DNA of 64,000 bases from SAR202 cluster bacterium AD-804-J14_MRT_500m (GTDB taxonomy: Bacteria > Chloroflexota > Dehalococcoidia > UBA3495 > GCA-2712585), in contig VEXF01000001.1 in the NCBI GenBank assembly GCA_009391275.1, forward strand, positions 1 through 64,000. The letters run 5' to 3'. Made by a program: the position numbers and the translations under genes. Below the pieces are notes generated by a model. That model worked only from the letters and a program-made list of their open reading frames with translations. It made no database searches and had not been told where the DNA came from. Of the stretch, positions 8,544 to 16,690 are shown piece after piece (position 1 is the stretch's first letter; every line of letters starts with the position of its first letter).

Positions 8544-9662
8544 TCATGACGACAATATATCACCTAACCGACGTTTATGAAGGACAGGATCACCTAGGTA
8601 ATCGTACAGGGTTCGGGACATTTTGGTGTGGAGTGTGAGCCCGTACTCCCGCATCACTCCCATACCAGCATGCACTTCATGAGCGGAGTTACACACCTGA
8701 TAATATGCCTCACTCGCCACAGCTTTTGCCATATGAATGCTTGAAGAATAAGGTGTGCCTGAGTCCATCTTCCACAAAGCTTCATTTGTGGTCCATTTTG
8801 CTGCATCCAGATGGTTAATCATATCTATGATGTGGTCTTGGACACGTTGGAACCGCCCGATAGGGACTCCAAATTGCACCCTAGTGTTACTGTATTCTAA
8901 CGTAGCTTCAAATACCTGCTCGCAAGCACCAACTTTGTAGGCGCATAGTATAGGTATAGCTTTTTTAATAGCTTTGTCTAAGGATTTCCAACTATCATTA
9001 TTTTGATTACCCAATAGGGACTCCGATTTTACTTGGACTTCCCTCAAAACCATTTCCGAGGCTCCGGCGATAAAACCCGGCATCTTTGTGATAGATACAC
9101 CGTTTAATGCTATATCTATCATGAACATGCCTACTGAACTGTCATCTAATACAGCAGCACATAACACGTGTGAGGTGCCGTCGAGATCTAGTGCGAATAA
9201 CTTGGTTCCGTCTAGTTCATACCCGTCTTGAGTTTTCTGTGCTCGACATTTTATTAGTTTTGGATCCCATCCGTAGTGAGGTTCTGTGATTGCGATACCT
9301 AGAATGATTTCCCCTGAAGCCACCTTAGGTAGGAGCCCCTCAAGTTGGTCCGCGCTTCCCGTTTCTAGGATTGTTAAAACTCCCAATATGGCTGATCCGA
9401 AAAATAGCCCGGGTACAGGGCCTCTCCCTAATTCTTGTGCAACGACTGCTGCATCCGAAAATGAGGCCCCTGCTCCGCCATAGTGTTCTGGGATTAACAT
9501 CCCCGCCCATCCTGATTGTTGTATTCTGTTCCAACCTTCTGACGCGAAACTTGTATCAGATGAGTCTAGTTCAATAAGTGATTCTTTTGTGAATTCACGT
9601 TCGACTAATTCTCGAGTTGCCGTCTTCAACATTTCCTGTGATTCAGTTAGGGAAAGATCCAT
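8544..9662 (-). CDS. Acyl-CoA dehydrogenase, shorter subunit of a probable heteromer
   Basis: Acyl-CoA dehydrogenase fold with WAGMLIPEHYGGAGASFSDAAVVAQELGRG in the N-terminal helical domain, a beta-domain segment around GIAITEP, and a C-terminal helical domain with TRVQFGVPIGRFQRVQDH and HEVHAGMGVMREYGL. At 372 aa and with a GDPVLHKRRL tail it resembles the smaller partner in paired (alpha2beta2) dehydrogenases known from steroid degradation. It is six bases downstream of the larger partner. Electrons would pass through FAD to ETF. Chain substrate unknown. Confidence 0.88.
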   Translation of the reverse strand: MDLSLTESQEMLKTATRELVEREFTKESLIELDSSDTSFASEGWNRIQQSGWAGMLIPEHYGGAGASFSDAAVVAQELGRGPVPGLFFGSAILGVLTILETGSADQLEGLLPKVASGEIILGIAITEPHYGWDPKLIKCRAQKTQDGYELDGTKLFALDLDGTSHVLCAAVLDDSSVGMFMIDIALNGVSITKMPGFIAGASEMVLREVQVKSESLLGNQNNDSWKSLDKAIKKAIPILCAYKVGACEQVFEATLEYSNTRVQFGVPIGRFQRVQDHIIDMINHLDAAKWTTNEALWKMDSGTPYSSSIHMAKAVASEAYYQVCNSAHEVHAGMGVMREYGLTLHTKMSRTLYDYLGDPVLHKRRLGDILSS

Positions 9663-9668
9663 TTTATT

Positions 9669-10904
9669 TTATCTCAGTACTCCAGCTTTCTCTTTAGTGG
9701 TACGTCCGATGCCCAATCTGCGGGCCATAATTACTTTTTGGATTTCTACGGTGCCCCCAGGATGTTGAGCGACGATTGAGCCACGTTGTTGTGTTTCAAT
9801 ATGGCCTTCGTCGAGAGCCCAAACACTGTCTTTGATAAGCGCCTGCGGCCCAAACATTTTTTGTACTACCTTAGCCGTACGTAACGCAGATCGTTTGGTA
9901 TGGAGGTAGGACTGTGGTCCTTCGTAGGTTAACGTCCGGTTTGTAGCTCTTATCCAGAAGTTCCTTAAGTTTAATAGTCTACCGACCTGAGTATCTATAT
10001 AGAGATCTGCCAGAAAATCTTTGATTTCAGAATCATTTTTTGTTCGCCCACCGCTTCGTATTTGAGATTCACAAAGTCGAAATATTCGATCTAGGAATTC
10101 TTGCCCTGCATTTGAAGATTGCAGAAGACCGTGTTCTAACTCGAGATGTGTTCCGGCCACTTTCCATCCGTTATTTTCACCACCAACCAAATTAAAAGCC
10201 GGGAGTCTAACATTATCTAGATAGACTGTTTGTTTAGCCCCGCTGGCTGCACCACGTTCGCCTCCTGCAAATAATATGTCCATTTCAGATATTGTGATGC
10301 CAGGTAGATCCATCGGAACCATAAACCAGCTTAAATTCTCGTGTCGATTTCCTTGAGGATCAGTATTAACTATCATCCAGGAGTAGTCAGCGCCATGAGT
10401 ACTTCCGACGAAAATCTTCTGCCCGTTTATGATATAACTATCGCCATCTTTTATAGCTGTGCTTCGTACTCCAGCAAGATCCGAACCTGCTTCAGGTTCA
10501 GTCAACAGCTGCCATGTTCGTATTTGGCCTTTTAGTATTTTGGGTAAAAAGTATTGCTTTTGATCTTCACTTCCCCACACTAGGATAGAAGCTGCGCCTA
10601 GTTTTCCACCAGAATCGTAGTATGGTGGAAGTGTGAGGCCATATTGTTCCATTTCCATGTCCAGAATCAGTGCTTCTTCAGATGAGAATCCTCCACCTCC
10701 ATACTCTTTAGGGAATGTTGGGTACAACCAACCGATTTCCCCGAGTTTTCGGCCAAGCTCTCGTTGTTTTTGGTATCCGGTAGCGGTCAGTTGGCCTGGA
10801 TCAGCAGGAGTTTCCATTTCGGCGGGAACATTTTCTTGCAGCCACTCTTGTATTGTCTGACGGAATGTTTCTTGTTCGGCGGTGAAAGTCAACTCAAAAT
10901 CCAT
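9669..10904 (-). CDS. Acyl-CoA dehydrogenase, larger subunit of a probable heteromer
   Basis: A complete acyl-CoA dehydrogenase: IGWLYPTFPKEYGGGGFSSEEALILDMEM, the FAD/substrate-binding stretch LLTEPEAGSDLAGVRSTAIKDGD, and a C-terminal domain ending in GTVEIQKVIMARRLGIGR, which includes the conserved FAD-binding end. Long members with this C-terminal form are frequently encoded beside a second, shorter paralogue and form heterotetramers. Spacing is six bases to the short paralogue and five bases to the crotonase gene, so one operon is very likely. Confidence 0.9.
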   Translation of the reverse strand: MDFELTFTAEQETFRQTIQEWLQENVPAEMETPADPGQLTATGYQKQRELGRKLGEIGWLYPTFPKEYGGGGFSSEEALILDMEMEQYGLTLPPYYDSGGKLGAASILVWGSEDQKQYFLPKILKGQIRTWQLLTEPEAGSDLAGVRSTAIKDGDSYIINGQKIFVGSTHGADYSWMIVNTDPQGNRHENLSWFMVPMDLPGITISEMDILFAGGERGAASGAKQTVYLDNVRLPAFNLVGGENNGWKVAGTHLELEHGLLQSSNAGQEFLDRIFRLCESQIRSGGRTKNDSEIKDFLADLYIDTQVGRLLNLRNFWIRATNRTLTYEGPQSYLHTKRSALRTAKVVQKMFGPQALIKDSVWALDEGHIETQQRGSIVAQHPGGTVEIQKVIMARRLGIGRTTKEKAGVLR

Positions 10905-10909
10905 TAGTT

Positions 10910-11761
10910 TTATCTCCCCTGGAAGTTAGGTTTCCGTTTTTCTAGGAACGCCTGAACTGCCTCTCTGTGATCTTCTGATCCTTGGACTTTTTCTTGGGCT
11001 ACTCGTGCCAAGTTCAAGCTGTCCGATAAGTTCATGTCCATGGATTTTTGGACCAAGTATTTGATCAGAGACATAGAATAGGTGGCCCCTTGTGCAATTC
11101 GTGTTGCTAATGCCATGGCCTCTGTCATCAACTCGTTCTGTGGATAGACCTTACTGACGAGACCTAAACGAAATGCCTCGTTTCCATCTATAACATCTCC
11201 TGTGTATTGGAGCAGAAAAGTTTGACTTAATCCAATCAACCTCGGAAGTTGCCAACAACTGCCATCTCCGGGAACAAGACCCATTTTAACAAAGGCCTCA
11301 GAGAACAGCGCTTGCTCTGAGGCTATCCGAATGTCACACGCTAAAGCTAAACCCATCCCTACTCCTATTGCGTGTCCATTCACTGCTGCAATAGAAGGTT
11401 TTTGCAAATCATGAATTCTCAACGGCATTAGAGGTGGTGAATTAGGCTCGGCCGTCCGCCGGTTTTCTAACCCTGCCTCCATCTCACCCCAAGGAAGTCC
11501 GATCACGCTGTGTGTCATTCGGGATTCCGATTTGTCCTCGATCTCTTCACGAAATCTACGTATGTTAGCTCCGGAACAGAACGATGGATTTTCGCCGGTG
11601 AGTAGTAATACTCTATCTTCCGGAGTTTCTTCAAAACGATCTAATTCTTCGTATAATTCAGCTACCATTTCTGGTCCGAGAGCATTACGAGTCTTCAGGT
11701 CCACCATTGTTAGCTTTAAAACACCATCTTTACGTTCTGTTTTTATGAAATTGTTGGACAT
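10910..11761 (-). CDS. Enoyl-CoA hydratase/isomerase (crotonase) family protein
   Basis: Crotonase fold with NPSFCSGANIRRF (first oxyanion-hole strand), KPSIAAVNGHAIGVGMGLALACDIRIAS (second oxyanion-hole segment) and a GLVPGDGSCWQLPRLIG stretch. The two glutamates of classical hydratases are not in place: AFVKMG replaces the PE-containing motif, and leucine occupies the second position. The arrangement with an aspartate in PGDG is closer to isomerase-type members such as PaaG. First gene of the minus-strand operon. It may act as hydratase, isomerase or ring hydrolase; sequence alone does not decide. Confidence 0.85.
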   Translation of the reverse strand: MSNNFIKTERKDGVLKLTMVDLKTRNALGPEMVAELYEELDRFEETPEDRVLLLTGENPSFCSGANIRRFREEIEDKSESRMTHSVIGLPWGEMEAGLENRRTAEPNSPPLMPLRIHDLQKPSIAAVNGHAIGVGMGLALACDIRIASEQALFSEAFVKMGLVPGDGSCWQLPRLIGLSQTFLLQYTGDVIDGNEAFRLGLVSKVYPQNELMTEAMALATRIAQGATYSMSLIKYLVQKSMDMNLSDSLNLARVAQEKVQGSEDHREAVQAFLEKRKPNFQGR

Positions 11762-11904
11762 CTGAGCTCCTGACTAATTTGCTGATCAACGGAATCATAA
11801 TATAGTCCAACCAGACATTTGTAACAACTTTGGATGACAGTGACAAACTTAGAATTGGACCAGATAATTTCCCACAAAGAAAGTTGCATTCGGGTTCGGT
11901 GTTC

Positions 11905-11934
11905 TTGACTGCACCATCCGTCGGATGCTAAAAC
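11905..11934 (+). promoter_or_regulatory. Candidate promoter with internal operator-like inverted repeat
   Basis: TTGACT (11905-11910) and TAAAAC (11929-11934) flank an 18-base spacer containing CATCCG-T-CGGATG (11915-11927), a perfect inverted repeat positioned where a repressor would block RNA polymerase. It lies in the 229-base region between the divergent crotonase operon and the amidohydrolase gene at 11991. Confidence 0.4.
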
Positions 11935-11990
11935 CTGAAATGTCAAAATGCGAAACAATCTAAATTCTAAATCTGTTAAGCGGGGATATC

Positions 11991-13118
11991 ATGGAATATT
12001 CGTTAATTTCCGGCGACTCTCACATAGATCTAACGTGGATGCCAGGTGATCTTTTTGTTGAAAACGCTCCAGACAGATATCGAGATTTGGTGCCGCGTGT
12101 AGTAGAAAAAGAAGATGGACCTCATTGGATAGCTAATAACATTGATATTGGGGTTTACGGAGGGTTGGGGTTCGGATTCCGGAAACCGCAGCGTGGTGAG
12201 TATAAACGAATTGATAAGATGATGGATGCTGGGTTTTATGAAGAAGGGCCTCATCCTACAACTAGTGCTTTGCGTCTCCGCGACATGGATCTTGATGGGA
12301 TAGATGGAGAGGTTATTTATGGCATCCTAGGTGTTGGGAGGTGGGTCAAAGATCTGGAGTTAACGAGTGTAATTTATCAAGTCTACAATTCGTGGGTTTC
12401 TGGATTTATACAAGAGCACCCAGGAAGATGGGCGGCTTTGGCATGCATTCCGAATCATGATCCGATAGCTGCAGCGGCTGAGTTGCGACGTGCTGCTACG
12501 ATTGGACTAAAAGGCGCAGATTTCGCCGTTGCTACAGCTGTGAAGCCATTATGGCATGGGGATTGGGATGTTTTATGGCAGGCAGCTGCCGAATGTGATA
12601 TGCCGATTTCGTTCCATTCTACTGGCATGAATACTCGTAGCGCTGATGATATGGAGACCCAAAATGAATATGATCTACAGTGGCGGCTTACTTGGATTAG
12701 CTTATTGCAGATAGCAGGAGCGGAATATCTGGCCAGCGTAATATTTTCTGGAGCCTGTGAACGGTTTCCAGACTTTAAATTTGTTTTAGGTGAGTGTGGC
12801 GTTACGTGGTTGCCACATATTCTTAATAGGATGAACGATGAGCATGCGGAACGGGCGCCCGTAATCGGAGTTCCCAACAATCCGAGCGACTACTGGTTTC
12901 GACAAGGGTACACCACCTATCAAACCGAGCACGGCTTGGCAGACTTCGTTCCTATGGTCGGAGAGGATCATATAATTTGGGGCTCAGATTATCCTCATCC
13001 AGATGGAATATGGCCGGACTCGAAAGAAACGATATCTAAGGATCTAGAGGGGCTTTCGGAAACATCCCGTCTTAAACTTACTCGTGATAACGCGGGCTAC
13101 CTTTATGGGTTTTTGTAG
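11991..13118 (+). CDS. Amidohydrolase 2 family metal-dependent hydrolase
   Basis: The protein opens with a GDSHIDLTWMPGDLF segment that replaces the D-x-H metal motif of the amidohydrolase 2 family, continues with PISFHSTGM and FSGACERFPDFKFVLGECG, and ends with the characteristic WGSDYPHPDGIWPDS. Relatives include decarboxylases of the ACMSD type and hydrolases of aromatic or cyclic compounds. It is transcribed divergently from the crotonase/CoA-transferase operon, so the two may be regulated together and serve one catabolic route. Substrate unknown. Confidence 0.88.
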   Translation: MEYSLISGDSHIDLTWMPGDLFVENAPDRYRDLVPRVVEKEDGPHWIANNIDIGVYGGLGFGFRKPQRGEYKRIDKMMDAGFYEEGPHPTTSALRLRDMDLDGIDGEVIYGILGVGRWVKDLELTSVIYQVYNSWVSGFIQEHPGRWAALACIPNHDPIAAAAELRRAATIGLKGADFAVATAVKPLWHGDWDVLWQAAAECDMPISFHSTGMNTRSADDMETQNEYDLQWRLTWISLLQIAGAEYLASVIFSGACERFPDFKFVLGECGVTWLPHILNRMNDEHAERAPVIGVPNNPSDYWFRQGYTTYQTEHGLADFVPMVGEDHIIWGSDYPHPDGIWPDSKETISKDLEGLSETSRLKLTRDNAGYLYGFL

Positions 13119-13332
13119 TTGTAAGGACGGGCTTAGATTTATTTAAGAGTCAATATCTAAGCACGATAACACCCCATGCGGCTAGAGTCTCAGCTATGCT
13201 TGGTACGGACGCCTTTGTATGAGTATCCGGCATTGCAATCAAGCGCCGTAAAAGAGTTTCGTTGCGAGCTCGACATCAGAGTTTGATTGCGGCTTGGTTT
13301 TTACGAAGTGTGCGAGAGGAAGAGCCCATGTT

Positions 13333-14463
13333 TTACGCTTCTTTCAATGCCGGTATGACCTCTTTGCCCATCAACTCAATATGGCGTTTTGTTGACTCAT
13401 GTGACATCCGGCCTGCCTGGGATTCAAGCATTAACGTCCCTATCCCCAGTTCATCACGAATATGCCTTAATTTTCTTATTACAGTCTCCGGGCTACCGGT
13501 TACCAGATGGTAGCTATCTTGGAGTTCTTCGTAACTTAGTTGTGACAATGGCTTAGGGCGTATTCTGTCAGCCATTTGCGCGCCACGACGACTTACATAC
13601 CCTGGGGGAGCAAAATATTCTTTCGGTCCCTCGATCGGTCGTCGCATCCTCCACAAAAAATGCTTTCCCTCTTCGTATGCTTTCTCGTCTGTATCATTGA
13701 CGTGACAACAAATCATAAAAGCGAATTTATCCGAACCTGGTTCCCAACCATCCTCAGCAGCTGTTTCCCTGTAGATGTTGAACAGGTCTTTAGCCACATT
13801 TAAAGGGGTTAGGAAAGCTGCGTATGTGTAACGTCTGCGTGCGGCCCATTGGACCGATTCCGGGCTTCCAGTTCCGGGTGTCCATATAGGCGGATGTGGC
13901 TGTTGTACAGGCAATACCCACGGGTTGACCACTCGGAAATGGAAGTATTTCCCTTCCCAGCGAAACGGTCCTGGTGTAGTCCAGGTTTTTACCATCAAAT
14001 CGTGTGCTTCCTCAAATCGTTCACGGTTGTGGACAGGATTTGTGTTGTTTGCCCATGATTCAACCCCTAGACCACGGACCACACCTGAGATGATTCTACC
14101 CCCAGAAATAACGTCGAGCATGGCGACTTCTTCTGCGATCCGCGTTGGGTTGTCGGATGTGGGTAGCAAGTTTCCCAAGAGCAAAATTGGCACACGATTA
14201 GTGATCCGGGCTAGTATGCCTCCGGTTATATTTACCTCTACGTCCATGCACGATGGAGTGTTGTGATGCTCGTTGATCATCAACCCATCCCATCCCATCT
14301 CTTCGGCATACTGGTACTCGTCCAGATATCTTTGAAATAAATAGTGGGCTTTATTGGGATCGAAGTAAGTGTTCGGGAAGGTCAGCCGCATAGATGGATA
14401 GTTGTCGGCTTCATTTTCATCAAACTCTGCATATGGCATTTCCGTAAAATAATATACATCCAT
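13333..14463 (-). CDS. LLM class flavin-dependent oxidoreductase
   Basis: A luciferase-like TIM-barrel monooxygenase: QYAEEMGWDGLMINEHHN, NRVPILLLGNLLP, NPTRIAEEVAMLDVISGGRIISGVVRG and HPPIWTPGTGSPESVQWAARR are standard LLM motifs. Such enzymes use FMNH2 or F420. GGAAGAG precedes the ATG. It is followed 3' by an alpha/beta hydrolase gene on the same strand located upstream (14507-15292; 43 bases apart), so the two probably form one unit. This is the first of three LLM enzymes in the window. Confidence 0.9.
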   Translation of the reverse strand: MDVYYFTEMPYAEFDENEADNYPSMRLTFPNTYFDPNKAHYLFQRYLDEYQYAEEMGWDGLMINEHHNTPSCMDVEVNITGGILARITNRVPILLLGNLLPTSDNPTRIAEEVAMLDVISGGRIISGVVRGLGVESWANNTNPVHNRERFEEAHDLMVKTWTTPGPFRWEGKYFHFRVVNPWVLPVQQPHPPIWTPGTGSPESVQWAARRRYTYAAFLTPLNVAKDLFNIYRETAAEDGWEPGSDKFAFMICCHVNDTDEKAYEEGKHFLWRMRRPIEGPKEYFAPPGYVSRRGAQMADRIRPKPLSQLSYEELQDSYHLVTGSPETVIRKLRHIRDELGIGTLMLESQAGRMSHESTKRHIELMGKEVIPALKEA

Positions 14464-14506
14464 GACGTTCGCTCTTCCTTTGTGATTTTGTGATACAGGT
14501 TAAGAC

Positions 14507-15292
14507 TTACTTTAAGAACTCGGTGGCGGTTTGCAAGAAGATATCTCGTTTCTCAATATGAGGCCAGTGGCCGCACCCGTCGATGACTTTAAGAGTCGAA
14601 TTCGGTAATACCTTGTGATATTGTGCGGCGCACTTTACGGGCACAATGGCATCTTCTTTACCCCAGACTATCAGGCTAGGCGTGTTTACTCGAGCTAATA
14701 ACCCTGGAAGCCGGGGATCGTGCATATATGGCTTCCAGCACAATCTGACCGCTGTCTCACGGTTGATCTCGGACACTAGTCTGTCTTCGGGACTCGGAGT
14801 TCCACCGAGTAGTTGATCCCATTCCGGAGCTTGACTGGGGTCATAGAATAATAATTCGTTTACTTCCTCGGGAGTGATGAGAAATATATCTTCTATCTGC
14901 CCTTCTGACGGTTTGATGCCAGCAGCACCTACCAATATCAGCCGTTCTAAGACTTGAGGGCACATGATGGCCATCTCTGCTGCAATCCATCCGCCCATGG
15001 ATACTCCCATGAGACGGATTCTTTCGAGACCCATCTCTTGGAGAAACCACAAGTAAAAACAGGCCATGTCTGGGATCGTTTCTAGCCAATCTGGACGTTC
15101 AGATTCGTGATAGCCGGGATGTGATGGCGCATATACGGTGTATTCTTCTGCCAATTTTTGTGCATAGTGAAGCCAGCCCGGGTTTCCACCAGCTCCATGG
15201 AGTATGACCAGCGGATCTCCGCTACCACCTTTCAGAAAGTCAATCTTTGCTCCCCCAACGGATATTTGTTCTTTACTCGGCTTTGATGCCAT
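14507..15292 (-). CDS. Alpha/beta hydrolase
   Basis: The catalytic triad is recognisable: nucleophile serine in MGVSMGG, acid in WGKEDAIVP, and histidine in GCGHWPHIEKRD. The oxyanion region VILHGAGGNPG is also typical. Overall it resembles the MhpC/BphD group of C-C bond hydrolases and esterases, which would fit processing of ring-cleavage products, but the substrate cannot be read from sequence. It probably initiates a transcript with the downstream LLM oxidoreductase gene. Confidence 0.88.
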   Translation of the reverse strand: MASKPSKEQISVGGAKIDFLKGGSGDPLVILHGAGGNPGWLHYAQKLAEEYTVYAPSHPGYHESERPDWLETIPDMACFYLWFLQEMGLERIRLMGVSMGGWIAAEMAIMCPQVLERLILVGAAGIKPSEGQIEDIFLITPEEVNELLFYDPSQAPEWDQLLGGTPSPEDRLVSEINRETAVRLCWKPYMHDPRLPGLLARVNTPSLIVWGKEDAIVPVKCAAQYHKVLPNSTLKVIDGCGHWPHIEKRDIFLQTATEFLK

Positions 15293-15399
15293 GCCTCTAC
15301 TCCATTCGATTTCGTTTTAAGGTTTCTGAAATGTCCGCTGTGATCGTATTGCACAATCTCTCGAGATGGCGGCTCATATTATTGTTAACAGAGATCTCA

Positions 15400-15428
15400 A
15401 TTCTATCCACGGTCAACTAAACGGTCAA
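15400..15428 (-). promoter_or_regulatory. Candidate minus-strand promoter with tandem GTTGACCGT repeats
   Basis: On the minus strand, TTGACC (15428-15423) and TAGAAT (15405-15400) are 17 bases apart. The nonamer GTTGACCGT occurs twice, at a 12-base period (plus-strand ACGGTCAAC at 15409-15417 and 15421-15429), so the second copy sits inside the spacer. The alpha/beta hydrolase gene starts about 100 bases downstream. The repeat could be an activator or repressor site. Confidence 0.45.
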
Positions 15429-15600
15429 CGTCTCCCAATATTATAAGATATCTCAGCAAGGCACACCCACCGTGGCGTATTAACTTTCGATTGTGTAATT
15501 CAGAAAATAAAATGGCCATATAACGAGCTGGAAGGACTACTGGCGTAGCGTTCTCCTATAGCTATGATCATACAAACATGGGATTTTAAATAGCGCAATG

Positions 15601-16428
15601 CTAAATATTGAATGATTTTTGGAAGAATGCCGCAATTGGGGTTGATGCTTTTTCTCTAAGGTCATAAGTGGCGTGCCCGATTCCTTTGAATGTTTCAAAT
15701 GAGTAATTAGCACCACAGGACTTTAACACTTCGGACAATGCTATCGGGTTTTCCTCGTACAACATGTTTTCATCAATATCGCCGTGTACGAACATAACTT
15801 CCGGGAAAAGAGAAGCAGCTTTATGCCCGTGTTGGGCAACTAAAAGACGGGTACGATTTAAAGGATCGTTATATTTTAAGGCTGCGATTGCGAGATCATT
15901 GGGTGTGTTTGCAGGGAGGCCATATGCTTCTAATAACGGGCTCTTGAATTTCCCGGCCGTAATTACACTCTCATAAGAAAGAGTTGCTTGTTGAGGCACA
16001 ACAGCCTTTACTCGCCCTAACAATGGTCCTGTGACAGCATTCCACAGCGCAGCGCCACCAAGCCCTCCACCCATTAATCCGGTCTGGCTGGAACTCAGGC
16101 CGGGTTGGTATGTTAGGGCGTTAAAAAGAGCGCCATATGCTGCAACAGCATCAGGTCTACCCCAATGATTCCCTGTGCCGTGGGAACCGGCCACTGCTAT
16201 CCCCTTGGTTAGCAAAGAATTTAAAAAGAACGTTTTAGACTCTTCGTCTAACCAATCTGCTTCGCCGTCCCTGACATAACCACCATTGCCGTGACATTGT
16301 ATAACAAATGGAGTGGTTGATGATTGTGCATCATAGCCTTCAGGTGTACGAAGGTAGCACCATTCTTCTCCAGCCTTGAAGAACACCGTTTGTGCGCCAT
16401 CAATTAGGTTTAGTGTATTAACTCCCAT
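15601..16428 (-). CDS. Alpha/beta hydrolase-fold protein without the nucleophile serine
   Basis: The fold is suggested by FVIQCHGNGGYV (oxyanion strand), a GLMGGGLGG elbow, FVHGDIDENM (acid) and GIGHATYDL (histidine). In related esterases the elbow reads GGSxGG; here residue 122 is glycine (GGG codon) in place of serine. The rest of the frame is intact, with CGGAGGAAC before the ATG. It may be a non-catalytic or binding homologue, or use another residue. It stands alone, divergent from the GMC oxidoreductase gene. Confidence 0.7.
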   Translation of the reverse strand: MGVNTLNLIDGAQTVFFKAGEEWCYLRTPEGYDAQSSTTPFVIQCHGNGGYVRDGEADWLDEESKTFFLNSLLTKGIAVAGSHGTGNHWGRPDAVAAYGALFNALTYQPGLSSSQTGLMGGGLGGAALWNAVTGPLLGRVKAVVPQQATLSYESVITAGKFKSPLLEAYGLPANTPNDLAIAALKYNDPLNRTRLLVAQHGHKAASLFPEVMFVHGDIDENMLYEENPIALSEVLKSCGANYSFETFKGIGHATYDLREKASTPIAAFFQKSFNI

Positions 16429-16690
16429 TGTTCCTCCGATCGTTATTACTTGTTGGGTACAGAAAGCCCCGGCAAAAATTGGGACATGAACTTTATAGGT
16501 ATGACGTCAAAATATTGTAGCGAATATTTTTTAAAATTAATTTACTTATCATCTGAACTGAGTGTGAATATGTACCCCCGACATATTTTGGCTATATTCA
16601 TACCTAACGTATACCATCACTCTTGCTAATAGGCAATTGGTCTTATAATCTGGCCACATTAACTCTTAATTCTCGGAGAGGTGATTTTCT

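Noticed and set aside
13131..13162. GCTTAGAT/ATCTAAGC inverted repeat after the amidohydrolase gene
   Set aside because: AT-rich 8-bp stem with a 16-base loop and no T-run, too weak to call a terminator.
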